NCBI RefSeq assembly: GCF_017592335.1
Contig: NZ_JACNMP010000003.1
Span: forward strand, 124,001-188,000
Reading direction: 5' to 3'
DNA from: Pseudaestuariivita rosea
GTDB lineage: Bacteria > Pseudomonadota > Alphaproteobacteria > Rhodobacterales > Rhodobacteraceae
DNA length: 64,000 bases
Part shown: piece after piece, positions 26,734 through 35,518 of the stretch
Layout: every line of letters starts with the position of its first letter
Numbering within the stretch: the stretch's first letter is position 1
The notes under the pieces: model-generated
What the model was told of the DNA's origin: nothing
Database searches by the model: none
Seen by the model: the letters and a program-made list of their open reading frames with translations, nothing else
Translations under genes and position numbers: made by a program

Positions 26734-27155
26734 TGAAGCGGATTGCATATATAATCGCCTGTGTTGCGATCTGTGCACCAGTTTGGGCAGATACGCTGGT
26801 TGCGACGCGCACTGTGCGGGCGCAGGCGATTATCACGCCCGAAGATATCTCGGTCATTGATGCTGATGTCGTTGGTGGTCTGTCGAATCCTGTCGATGTC
26901 ATCGGGAAAGAGGCACGGGTCGTACTTTATGCCGGGCGCCCCATTCGGCCAGGCGACATTGGCCCACCTGCATTGGTTGAACGCAACCAGGTTGTCTCGA
27001 TCCAGTTCGAACGCGGCGGTCTGACAATTTCAGCCGAAGGGCGCGCGCTTGGGCGCGGTGGTGTTGGCGATATGATCCGGGTGATGAATATCAGTTCACG
27101 CACCACAATCAGTGGTGTTGTTATGTCCAACGGCTCGGTCCGCGTTTCAAACTAG
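26730..27155 (+). CDS. flgA: P-ring assembly chaperone FlgA
   Basis: A 141-residue secreted SAF-domain protein with a signal peptide (cleavage near VWA-DTL), needed for assembly of the FlgI P ring in the periplasm. It is shorter than enteric FlgA (about 220) because only the C-terminal SAF half is present, as is usual in alphaproteobacteria. VLYAGRPIRPGDIG and GRALGRGGVGDMIRVMN are the conserved parts. ATGA overlap with flgG. Confidence 0.9.
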   Translation: MMKRIAYIIACVAICAPVWADTLVATRTVRAQAIITPEDISVIDADVVGGLSNPVDVIGKEARVVLYAGRPIRPGDIGPPALVERNQVVSIQFERGGLTISAEGRALGRGGVGDMIRVMNISSRTTISGVVMSNGSVRVSN

Positions 27156-27164
27156 GGTTTCAGA

Positions 27165-27890
27165 ATGAAAAAATTAACCATCTTCGCAGTTTTGTTGATG
27201 TCGGCGGCATGCACCGGTGTTGATACAATTGGGCGTGAGCCGAAATTCACACCAGACGTAGAAAGTTCCGAACGTATTGCGATGCTGACCCCCAGTCTGC
27301 CGCAGTCGCGCACGCCGTCCCGGCGGATCGACAACGCATCACTTTGGAGCGGTGAACGCCAGTCTTTGCTGGGCGATCGGCGCGCCGTTCAGCGCGGTGA
27401 CATCATGACTGTGGTCATAGAAATCGACGATCGGGCCGAGATCTCAAATTCAACTGATCGCAGTCGTAGTGGCTCCGAAAGCCTGGCGATCCCGCAGCTT
27501 TTTGGCATTCCACAGCGCATTGATCCACGTCTGCCTGCGGGCGCATCCCTGGGTGATGCGGTCAGCGTGAATTCATCCAGCTCATCCGAGGGTGACGGGT
27601 CAGTCCGGCGTCAGGAAAAGCTGACACTGCGGGTCGCGGCGACGATCGTTGATGTCTTGCCAAATGGCGTTCTGGCGATTGAGGGGCGGCAGGAAGTTCG
27701 CGTCAATTTCGAATTGCGCGAATTGCTTGTCAGTGGATTTGTGCGGCCTGCCGATATCTCTCGTTTGAATGAAATTACATACGACAAAATCGCGTCAGCC
27801 AGAATTTCCTATGGGGGCCGCGGGCATATCTCGGAAATGCAGCAACCGCGTTATGGGCAACAAATACTGGAAAAAGTCGCGCCATTTTAA
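27165..27890 (+). CDS. flgH: Flagellar L-ring lipoprotein FlgH
   Basis: A 241-residue outer-membrane lipoprotein that forms the L ring. The signal ends in MSAAC, where Cys16 is the probable acylation site. ASLWSGERQSLLGDRRAVQRGD and VNFELRELLVSGFVRPADIS are characteristic. Normal length. flgI, which encodes the partner P ring, is not in the window. Confidence 0.94.
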   Translation: MKKLTIFAVLLMSAACTGVDTIGREPKFTPDVESSERIAMLTPSLPQSRTPSRRIDNASLWSGERQSLLGDRRAVQRGDIMTVVIEIDDRAEISNSTDRSRSGSESLAIPQLFGIPQRIDPRLPAGASLGDAVSVNSSSSSEGDGSVRRQEKLTLRVAATIVDVLPNGVLAIEGRQEVRVNFELRELLVSGFVRPADISRLNEITYDKIASARISYGGRGHISEMQQPRYGQQILEKVAPF

Positions 27891-27900
27891 GGGGGCCGTT

Positions 27901-28395
27901 ATGAAGAAACTCATTTTGCCAGTTGTTTTAGCTGTCATCGGAACCGGCGCAGGCGTTGGCGCAGGAATTTTCCTGAAACCGCCCGCAGATGAGCAGATTG
28001 AAGCCAAAACAGGTGATGAGTCTGCAAAGAATTCCGAAGCGGCCAAGGATAACGCTCCAAAAACCGAAGGTGCGTTTGACTATGTGAAACTCAACAATCA
28101 GTTCATTGTGCCGGTTGTCAAGGATGGTGCAGTCAGTTCACTGGTGGTGCTTTCGCTGAGCGTTGAGATTGAGCAAGGCCAGCAAACGGCGGTTTTTCAA
28201 CGTGAACCCAAGCTGCGCGATGCGTTTTTACAGGTCTTGTTCGACCATGCGAACGTCGGTGGCTTTGCGGGTGCTTTTACCAACAACAGCAATATGCAAA
28301 GCCTGCGAACAGCCCTACGAGAAACCGCCCAACGGACCTTGGGCGACATCGCAAATGATGTTTTGATCACCGATATCGTTCGCCAGGACGTTTGA
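27901..28395 (+). CDS. FliL-like flagellar basal-body-associated protein
   Basis: A 164-residue protein with one N-terminal membrane segment (about 3-22), a polar linker rich in lysine, glutamate and alanine (25-60) and a FliL-type domain ending LITDIVRQDV. It is distinct from the second FliL at 37416; two FliL-like copies in one cluster are unusual. The start at 27901 has a GGGG-type site. The frame extends upstream through flgH, which is rejected. The last 29 bases overlap the convergent fliJ-like gene. Confidence 0.78.
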   Translation: MKKLILPVVLAVIGTGAGVGAGIFLKPPADEQIEAKTGDESAKNSEAAKDNAPKTEGAFDYVKLNNQFIVPVVKDGAVSSLVVLSLSVEIEQGQQTAVFQREPKLRDAFLQVLFDHANVGGFAGAFTNNSNMQSLRTALRETAQRTLGDIANDVLITDIVRQDV

Positions 28396-28738
28396 TTTTC
28401 AGCAGCTCTTCTGCCACCGATTTGCGGCCAAAGGCATAGGCCGCGGCCTGTCGTTCTTCTTCAAGCTTCAGGGCAATCTCTGTCTGCTTCTGGATCAGCA
28501 TTTTCTTTTGCCGCTCAAGCCATTTGCTCCAATAAACATCCGCCCTGGCGCGCGTGGCCGGATCCAGCTGATCCGCCATTTTCAACTCGATCGCTCGGTT
28601 GGCTTCGGCCTGCCTGATCTCGGCCAACGCTGACTGAATCTCAGCTTGCTGGCGCAGCAGGGGTTTCGATTTCTGAAGCTGGGCCTGATAAGCCAGATCT
28701 GTCACCTGAGCCAATTCCTTTAGACGTTTATCATGCAC
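28367..28738 (-). CDS. FliJ-like coiled-coil protein
   Basis: A 123-residue, almost entirely helical protein with long runs of charged residues and heptad-like leucines (about 20-110). Size and composition fit FliJ/YscO-type stalk proteins of the type III export ATPase, but sequence conservation in that family is too weak for certainty. It starts at the flhB stop (one-base overlap), as the last gene of the minus-strand flagellar operon. No other fliJ candidate lies next to fliI. It overlaps the convergent fliL-like gene by 29 bases. Confidence 0.62.
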   Translation of the reverse strand: MHDKRLKELAQVTDLAYQAQLQKSKPLLRQQAEIQSALAEIRQAEANRAIELKMADQLDPATRARADVYWSKWLERQKKMLIQKQTEIALKLEEERQAAAYAFGRKSVAEELLKIKRPGERYR

Positions 28739-29820
28739 TATCCCCAGCCTTTCTGGCGCGCTTTAAGACGCATTGTTTCGGCAAAACGAATGGCAGCGGC
28801 CACGACTTCATAGGTATCGGGTGGTACCTCTTGCCCAATATCAACCGTCGCGTAAAGAGAACGTGCCGTGGGCGGATCGCGATGGATTGGAACAGCGTTT
28901 TCATTTGCGACTTCCCGGATGCGGGCAGCAACTTCATCCACACCCTTGGCAACGCAAACCGGAGCGCCACCGTTGGCGCGATCCCACTTCAGAACCACCG
29001 CATAGTGTTCGGGGTTCACGATCACAACATCTGCATCAGGAACATCAGCCAGCATTTTGTTCATCGCAATGTCATAGCCACGCTGCCTGCGTTCCTGTTT
29101 CAAATGGGGGTCACCTTCGGATTCTTTTGCTTCATCCTTTAATTCCTTGTGCGACATCCGGTTCTTGCGCAGGTGTTCCTGCCGTTGCCAAAAGAAATCG
29201 ATGATGCCGATTGATCCGGACACCAGCAGCACAAACATCAGGAACTCAACCGACAATTCGGCCAGAAGCGTGCTGACCATACCTGGGCTAAGGCTCATCG
29301 ATTGCATGATTTGCGGCAGCTTCAGCCACAAAAATATACCCATGATTAGAGAGATCAGGACCAGTTTGGCAAAGCTTTTGGCGAACTCGAAAAGCCCGTT
29401 GCGGCCGAATTTATTCTTGGCGTTGGACAAAGGTGAAATGCGCGAAAGTTTTGGGGCCAGTTTTTCGCCCGAGACCACAAAACTGCGTTGCGCGATAACT
29501 GCGGCAAGCGCAAAGATCGCAGGCCCTAGAAACCAAGGCAACGTCGCCACCAGAGCGGTCATGGTTCCACTGGCACTGATCGTGACGCCGTGACCGGAAA
29601 AGAACATGGATTCCAGCTGATCGGGGCTGGCCAAAAATGGCAAAAGCGCAGTTCCCCCCTGATTGACCGACCAGGCGCCCAATGCGATGAAAGACAGCAA
29701 AAGCCCAGCATAGGCCGCAGAAGTTGTCAGATCGACCGATCGCGGGACCTCGCCCTTTTTCCGGGCGTCATCCAGCTTTTTCTGGCTGGCTTCATATTGC
29801 TTGTCGTCGTCTTCTTCCAT
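28738..29820 (-). CDS. flhB: Flagellar export switch protein FlhB
   Basis: A 360-residue inner membrane protein with four membrane segments and a cytosolic C-terminal domain. It controls the hook-to-filament switch by self-cleavage at N-P in an NPTH loop. Here the loop reads N269-P270-E271-H272, so the threonine is replaced by glutamate at a position that aligns exactly with the Salmonella numbering; the scissile Asn-Pro is kept. The rest, including KMSHKE-like RMSHKELKDE and YAVVLKWD, is canonical. Its start overlaps the fliR stop by one base. Confidence 0.95.
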   Translation of the reverse strand: MEEDDDKQYEASQKKLDDARKKGEVPRSVDLTTSAAYAGLLLSFIALGAWSVNQGGTALLPFLASPDQLESMFFSGHGVTISASGTMTALVATLPWFLGPAIFALAAVIAQRSFVVSGEKLAPKLSRISPLSNAKNKFGRNGLFEFAKSFAKLVLISLIMGIFLWLKLPQIMQSMSLSPGMVSTLLAELSVEFLMFVLLVSGSIGIIDFFWQRQEHLRKNRMSHKELKDEAKESEGDPHLKQERRQRGYDIAMNKMLADVPDADVVIVNPEHYAVVLKWDRANGGAPVCVAKGVDEVAARIREVANENAVPIHRDPPTARSLYATVDIGQEVPPDTYEVVAAAIRFAETMRLKARQKGWG

Positions 29821-30593
29821 CAGCCACCTAGCGGATTGGCCAGATAGGCATTCAGACTTTGCACCCAGATTTGCAGCAGAAAGGGTGCGCTAAGCATCAA
29901 TAGTATCAGACCACCAGCGGTAATCGCGGGCGCGCCGACAAAGGCCACCATCAGCTGCGGCATGGCCCGATTGATCACGCCAAGCGCCAAATTATAGATA
30001 AGCGATGCGATAAAAAACGGTGCGGCCAAGCCAAAGGCCAGCGCAAAAGCGTGGGCAATCCGCTGTGTGCCCCAGGCCGTCAGAACACTGGCATCCGGAA
30101 ACTGTCCTGCTGGCATGATGTCATAGGACAATATGATCAACTCGGCCGCGCGAATGTGCAGACCCGTCATCACTGCAAGCGCAAGACCGCCGATGACCAG
30201 TACATGTCCCATGGCAGGCAACGGGTCGATTCCGGCGGCACCAAATATCTGCGAAAGAGACGTCGACTGGGCGGCGATCGTGCCCGCGATCTGTAAAGCC
30301 ATCACGAACAGACGGATGGATAGTCCAATCGCCAGGCCTGCGATGACCTCGGTCATGACGAAGACGGGCAGTTTCGTGAACGGCTCGTTCTGAACATCGA
30401 TGCCCGACAGGGCGGCTGGCGCGACGATCAAGGTAAACGCCAGTGTCAAACCCAGTTTGACTCGCGCTGGAACGGTTTGTTCACCAAATGCAGGCAAAAC
30501 GGCCATGATGGCACCGACGCGCAGAAAAACGATAAAGCCCCCCCAAAGCGCAGTCTGGGCGAAAACCATGATCTGATCTGCGGCAATATTCAT
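29820..30593 (-). CDS. fliR: Flagellar export gate protein FliR
   Basis: A 257-residue inner membrane protein with several hydrophobic segments, part of the export gate with FliP and FliQ. ALQIAGTIAAQSTSLSQIFG is the conserved core segment. Its ATG overlaps the flhA stop (four bases) and its stop overlaps flhB (one base), so flhA-fliR-flhB are translated as a coupled block. Confidence 0.94.
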   Translation of the reverse strand: MNIAADQIMVFAQTALWGGFIVFLRVGAIMAVLPAFGEQTVPARVKLGLTLAFTLIVAPAALSGIDVQNEPFTKLPVFVMTEVIAGLAIGLSIRLFVMALQIAGTIAAQSTSLSQIFGAAGIDPLPAMGHVLVIGGLALAVMTGLHIRAAELIILSYDIMPAGQFPDASVLTAWGTQRIAHAFALAFGLAAPFFIASLIYNLALGVINRAMPQLMVAFVGAPAITAGGLILLMLSAPFLLQIWVQSLNAYLANPLGG

Positions 30594-32680
30594 GCAGGAA
30601 CCATGCCCACCAAAGCTGGCTGTGCGTCGATCCCGATTTCCTCGAATGAAAGAACGGGGTTCGCAAGGCCCTTGGCAATCATGACGGTCCGCAAAAAACG
30701 CCGCCGCCGCATAGATGTTACAACTGCGGGATAAACACCCTTTTCACCTGCTTTTGTAATACGCTCTGCCAGGGATGTCGCAAGGCGGTTGAACAAATCA
30801 GGCGGCAAGGCGATATCCGTTTGACCCCGATCCCCCTCAATCTGGTAGCTGATAAATTTCTCCTCCCATTCAGGGGCTAATTGTACCAACGGGATTGAGC
30901 CATCGTCACGTTTCAGATCTGCGATCAACTGGAAGCCCAACCGCTGCCGAACGTGTTCACATATGCCTTCGGGCGTCGCCATTGCACCGCGTGCTTCCGA
31001 TATAGCTTCCAGAATCAAAGGCAGGTTCCTTATTGAAACACGCTCTTCCAGCAGCAACCTCAGGACCGACAAAAGCAGGTCCACGGGCACTTTGTCTGGC
31101 ACCAACTCGTCAAGCATCTTTCGGTTTGCATCAGCCCGCATTGGATCTGACAAATTCACCATTTCATCCAACAAACGTCGTAAGGCGCGAAGCGACAAAA
31201 GACGCGGGAAATTGCGTTTGATGACCTCAAGCAGGTGTGTCGCCAGAACTTCGGTCGGGGTTACGACTGTCAGGCCTTCAAACGCGGCATCTTCTTCGTG
31301 TTCGGGCGATATCCATCTGGCAGGTGCGCCATAGACAGGTTCATTCACATCCTGACCAGGCGGCAAAATGTTAGAATCTGCCGCTGTCAGGGCCAATATC
31401 CGTTCGGGTTGCAGGCAATCGCGCGCCTGTTCGACCCCTTGTATCCGAATGACATAGGTATTTGGCGGCAGGGACGCGTCATCGGTCAGGCGCATCTCAG
31501 GCAGGATCAACCCATAAACAGTCGCCACATGGGTGCGCATATTCGAGATACGCGCATCCAGACCCGTTCCTGGATCCAGCACCATCGGAATCAAGTCCGA
31601 GGAAAATTCGACATGGATGTCATCAAGGTCCAGGATATCGCCCAAAGGCTTTTCCTGCTCGACCGGTTCGACTTTTTCAGTCTCTTGCCTGGCTGCGCGC
31701 GCCTCGGCCTGCTGTTTTCGATAAACATAGAATGCCGCGCTTAGCAAAGCGATTGCACCGGCAACAAAGGGTATGAAAGGCAGCCCGGGTACTAATGCAA
31801 ACAGAAACATCAAAGCCCCAACGGTTGCCAGAGCAGGTGGATATTTCCCCAGTTGGCTGAACATCGCCAAGTCAGCCGCACCTTTGGCGCCACCGCGGGC
31901 CAGCAGCAACGCAGATGCGATCGAGATTATGACTGCCGGGATCTGCGACACCAAACCGTCACCGACCGTTAATATCGCATAGGTTTCAAAAGCAAGCCCA
32001 ATTGGCATGCCATGCAATGCAATGCCAATGATCAGCCCCATGACAAGGTTCAGAAGGGTAATCAACAGCCCCGCAATGGCGTCGCCTTTTACAAATTTGG
32101 ACGCACCATCAAGCGATCCAAAAAATGTTGTTTCGGCCTGTTCGGTTTCACGTCGCTGCTTGGCCTGCGTATGATCAATCGCACCTGCCGACATATCGCT
32201 ATCGATCGCAAGCTGCTTGCCCGGCATGCCATCCAGCGCGAAACGCGCGCCAACCTCGGCCATACGAGCCGCACCTTTAGTAATTACGATGAAGTTGACA
32301 ATGAGCAGAACGCAGAAAACGACCAGCCCCAACAACACACTACCGCCCATGACGAACATCGCGAAGCCCTCGATGACATCACCTGCGGCATCGGTTCCAG
32401 TATGACCCTGTCCAATAATAAGTTTGGTCGACGACACATTCAGGGACAATCGCAGCATAAGCGATGCCAGCAGGATCGTCGGAAAGGCTGAAAAATCAAG
32501 CGGCCGTTCGATGAAAAGCGTAATCGTGAAAATCAGAATGGCCAAGGCAAAGGACGCCGCCAAGCCGATATCCAGCACCCAGGCCGGGACTGGCAAAATC
32601 ATCATGACAATGACTGCCATCAACGCCAGCGCCAGCAGAATGGTTGGTTGAAATATTGTTGTCAGGCTCAATTTCGGCAT
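30590..32680 (-). CDS. flhA: Flagellar export protein FlhA
   Basis: A 696-residue export apparatus component with eight predicted membrane segments in its first half (to about 330) and a large cytosolic domain that docks chaperone-substrate complexes. The FHIPEP-family signature ARFALDGMPGKQLAID sits at residues 145-160. The frame is open to 32761, but the ATG at 32680 gives the usual start MPKLSLTTIFQPT. The ribosome binding site is weak. It follows the transglycosylase gene by 16 bases. Confidence 0.95.
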   Translation of the reverse strand: MPKLSLTTIFQPTILLALALMAVIVMMILPVPAWVLDIGLAASFALAILIFTITLFIERPLDFSAFPTILLASLMLRLSLNVSSTKLIIGQGHTGTDAAGDVIEGFAMFVMGGSVLLGLVVFCVLLIVNFIVITKGAARMAEVGARFALDGMPGKQLAIDSDMSAGAIDHTQAKQRRETEQAETTFFGSLDGASKFVKGDAIAGLLITLLNLVMGLIIGIALHGMPIGLAFETYAILTVGDGLVSQIPAVIISIASALLLARGGAKGAADLAMFSQLGKYPPALATVGALMFLFALVPGLPFIPFVAGAIALLSAAFYVYRKQQAEARAARQETEKVEPVEQEKPLGDILDLDDIHVEFSSDLIPMVLDPGTGLDARISNMRTHVATVYGLILPEMRLTDDASLPPNTYVIRIQGVEQARDCLQPERILALTAADSNILPPGQDVNEPVYGAPARWISPEHEEDAAFEGLTVVTPTEVLATHLLEVIKRNFPRLLSLRALRRLLDEMVNLSDPMRADANRKMLDELVPDKVPVDLLLSVLRLLLEERVSIRNLPLILEAISEARGAMATPEGICEHVRQRLGFQLIADLKRDDGSIPLVQLAPEWEEKFISYQIEGDRGQTDIALPPDLFNRLATSLAERITKAGEKGVYPAVVTSMRRRRFLRTVMIAKGLANPVLSFEEIGIDAQPALVGMVPA

Positions 32681-32696
32681 AAGGTTACAGTCGTTG

Positions 32697-33443
32697 TCAC
32701 TGAATAAACGGCGCGGTGGCCGTGGAAGAGGGCGATGTCGGTACCAAAGATCCCAACGCAAACGATTGACGTGGCAAATTTATCAGTGGCTTAGGTCCAT
32801 CTGTATCCGCCAGATCATGTTTCTGTGTCGGCGCCGCAACTGCATTTGACAAAACTCTGGCGTGATAGACATCAAAGCGCTTGCGGTAGATTTCGGCAAA
32901 GCGCGGCGTTCTTGAATGATAGGCACCAGCCGCCTTGCTCCAGTCTCCGAATTCCTCATAAAGATCTTTTAGGAAACCCGCTGCATATGTTGCATTTTTC
33001 CGCGGGTCGAACATTTCCTCAACTGATGAAAATGCGTGTCCGTGCCATTTGTAGTTGATCTGGAAACAACCGATATCAAAACTTCTTGCACCTTCCTGAT
33101 AATACCTTAAGGCATTTGAAATGGCGTCTTTCTTGCTATCGAACCAGACGCCTTTGCCGCCAACATTTATGGTCCAAGGCCAGGTCTCTAACCGTCTATT
33201 TTTCTGATGACCGGTTTCAGTCAATGAAATCGCAGCAAGAACCGTGTAAGGTACACCCGTCGCCTTTGATGCCTCATGTGCGGCGATCAAACAGGTCTCG
33301 TCTGATCTTGCATGCGTTTTGCCTGCTATTATGCCGATGCAGATCATCGAAAATAAAAGTAAACGCATGCGGATAAGACAGAGGCCCGCAAAGCAGCTCA
33401 AACCCTGCACATAGTCAAAGCCGGTCCGACCGTAGTGATTCAT
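32697..33443 (-). CDS. Flagellar-cluster lytic transglycosylase (SLT domain)
   Basis: A 248-residue exported muramidase-type enzyme. Glu76 in SLTETG is the expected catalytic acid, and DIGCFQINYKWH and NATYAAGFLKDLYEE follow as in SLT family 1. The proline-rich tail after about 190 has no domain. Start uncertain: the ATG at 33443 has GAAGG eight bases upstream, whereas the ATG at 33368 would give a shorter and more typical signal peptide (MRLLLFSM). In Rhodobacter sphaeroides a dedicated transglycosylase (SltF) opens the cell wall for the rod, and this gene's position between the 667-residue protein and flhA suggests the same role. Confidence 0.85.
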   Translation of the reverse strand: MNHYGRTGFDYVQGLSCFAGLCLIRMRLLLFSMICIGIIAGKTHARSDETCLIAAHEASKATGVPYTVLAAISLTETGHQKNRRLETWPWTINVGGKGVWFDSKKDAISNALRYYQEGARSFDIGCFQINYKWHGHAFSSVEEMFDPRKNATYAAGFLKDLYEEFGDWSKAAGAYHSRTPRFAEIYRKRFDVYHARVLSNAVAAPTQKHDLADTDGPKPLINLPRQSFALGSLVPTSPSSTATAPFIQ

Positions 33444-33504
33444 GTTCAGCGCCTTCTGCCACTGTTGTCGGCCGACACTAAACGATCAAATCTTTAGAAA
33501 AGGT

Positions 33505-33520
33505 AATTAAGGCCTTAATT
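33505..33520. repeat. 16-bp perfect palindrome at a stop codon
   Basis: AATTAAGGCCTTAATT overlaps the stop codon of the 667-residue gene, 60-75 bases before the transglycosylase start. It may be an operator for a promoter within the operon, or chance. Confidence 0.4.
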
Positions 33521-35518
33521 CACCGAACGGTCGCCCGATAAAATTGCATCCAGTGACTGCCGAACACGATTGCTCTGCTCAAGCAGGTTTCGATTTCTCA
33601 GCAGTACCTTGTCATTTTGGGCCGACTGAATACTGGTTGAGGCCGCTTGGTTCGCTTCGATCGACGCATTTGCTTCAGACTGGCGATTTGATACCTGATC
33701 ATCGGATACTTGCGCGATCATCTGTGTCACTTCATCTTCTCGCGTTTGGGTCGCGGCGACGACACCATCTACTTTGTCGGAAGTCGGGTTTCCGGTCCAT
33801 AGCTTCGATTGTTCCTCGAAACCCAGATCTTGTAGTTTTGACGAAATCAACAAACGTGTTTGATCATTCAACTGCCTCGGCATCAGTTCATTCGGCGGTG
33901 AGAACGCCAGCTTGAGGAAATCCGTCTGACTGCTGTTGTCCATCAAATCCTGCATAATCAGCGATCTAAAAGATATGTCCGCATCCTTAATCTGGCTCAG
34001 ATTTTCAACGGCGGCTTGATAGTCGCCCGAAACAGCAGCCGCACGCGCACTAAGCGAAATTAGGAAACGTTCCTTTGGTGTATCCTTATGCTCGAACGCA
34101 AACGCAGCCAATTGCGTACGATCAGCAGTTGAAATCACCTCGTCGCGTGCCAGTTTGCTTTCGATTAAAGTAGAAAACGCATCAACAGCACTGATAGTAT
34201 TTTCGCTGGTTAAGCCCTGTAAAGAAGCCTCAGCTGTTTCAATTCGACCTTCTTTCAGATCCAGTTTTGCTTCTGCCAGCGACAATGCAGACGTTTCAGC
34301 ACCTACCGCGCGCGTCGCAGAGATCAAAACAAGGTTCGCACTGCCCAAATCCCCGCCATACATCATATTTTCCGATAATCGCGGACCAAGGACCTGCCTT
34401 AGATGTTTTGGTAACGCGTTAAATTCGCGAAGCACAGCAGCCGTATTTGCATTTTTTATATTATCAGGCGCCTCTAAAATCGCCCAAAGTGCGGACGCAT
34501 TTTCGCAAAGATACATATTCTGAAAGAAGCCATTTTGTGGGCTTTCACCATATTCAAACAGATACGCCATCGCCAACAAAGCTTCGCGATCATCTGAAAT
34601 CAGCCCCACATTCTCAATCAGATGAATGGCTTCAGCACCGAAGCCGAAATACAGGTAATGACGGATCAGACCCTTCAAACCTTGTTGATTTGTCTGATCG
34701 AATTCCTCAACCAGTTTCGTCCGCCACGTTGCAACGCCTGCTGTAAACTGACCTGACTGACCCCAGGATGCGATGTTAATTTGGTCATTGGAAAGACATT
34801 GCTGGTCGTCGTCCAAAACCGGATTAACTCTGTCGTTTTCTTCCGAGCTAGAGCTGAGACGTACATTTGGCTCCGCGCTTTGAATTTCCTCGACAATAAC
34901 GACTGCCTCATCGATTTGTTTTTCTGTAGACTGTGGATCCGTTTGCAAAATCCCATCCGCGAAAACCTCACTGAGTTGACGCAGCAATTGGGCCTGAGCA
35001 TCAGACACACGCTGGCGATCATATTCAAGCGTCTCGATGATTTTGATCGTATCCGGTGCAGGAGAAGCCTTGTGGTCTGCGGTTTCATCAAACACTATGG
35101 GAAAAATGTCCGGTTTTGGTTGGTGCTGCGCCGGTCGAACGACAACTCTTTTTGCTCCGTCCGACGTTCGGTCAATGACGTCCAAAACGATACTGCGGCC
35201 ACGGTGCTCAAAAGCTTCTACTGTGCAGTCACAATTCACTTTCAACGACAGCACACCATCACGGCTATCAGAAACCGATATTATTCGTTTTCGTGGGATT
35301 TTTCGAAAAACGCTGGACGTATCGAAACGAATGTCTTGGTTAAGTATTTCCAGATCATAAGTCGCGTCGCGCTCAACAAAACTCCAGTCCGGCAAGTCAT
35401 CAAAATCCAGAACAAGTCTGGAAAAGCCTGTATGTTCGCCAGAACGGACCAAGATTGTCTCAGCGTGGGCAACTGATGCGGTCATTATCGAGAATAGGAT
35501 CAAGAAAAGACGCAACAT
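33515..35518 (-). CDS. Periplasmic AMIN-like/helical-repeat protein next to motA
   Basis: A 667-residue exported protein (signal peptide to about residue 19, AHA-ETI). Residues 20-115 look like an AMIN-type beta domain (GFSRLVLDF, DVIDR), residues 240-560 are alpha-helical with TPR-like repeats, and the last 70 residues are rich in Ser, Asn, Gln and Ala. No named family is recognised. It is coupled to motA (one-base overlap), so a role in positioning or supporting the stator in the periplasm is a fair inference, comparable to MotC in rhizobia but unrelated by eye. MotB itself is not in the window. Confidence 0.7.
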   Translation of the reverse strand: MLRLFLILFSIMTASVAHAETILVRSGEHTGFSRLVLDFDDLPDWSFVERDATYDLEILNQDIRFDTSSVFRKIPRKRIISVSDSRDGVLSLKVNCDCTVEAFEHRGRSIVLDVIDRTSDGAKRVVVRPAQHQPKPDIFPIVFDETADHKASPAPDTIKIIETLEYDRQRVSDAQAQLLRQLSEVFADGILQTDPQSTEKQIDEAVVIVEEIQSAEPNVRLSSSSEENDRVNPVLDDDQQCLSNDQINIASWGQSGQFTAGVATWRTKLVEEFDQTNQQGLKGLIRHYLYFGFGAEAIHLIENVGLISDDREALLAMAYLFEYGESPQNGFFQNMYLCENASALWAILEAPDNIKNANTAAVLREFNALPKHLRQVLGPRLSENMMYGGDLGSANLVLISATRAVGAETSALSLAEAKLDLKEGRIETAEASLQGLTSENTISAVDAFSTLIESKLARDEVISTADRTQLAAFAFEHKDTPKERFLISLSARAAAVSGDYQAAVENLSQIKDADISFRSLIMQDLMDNSSQTDFLKLAFSPPNELMPRQLNDQTRLLISSKLQDLGFEEQSKLWTGNPTSDKVDGVVAATQTREDEVTQMIAQVSDDQVSNRQSEANASIEANQAASTSIQSAQNDKVLLRNRNLLEQSNRVRQSLDAILSGDRSVN

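Noticed and set aside
34781-35476. A 231-codon plus frame inside the 667-residue gene
   Set aside because: Antisense to a gene in a tight operon, with no recognisable domain.
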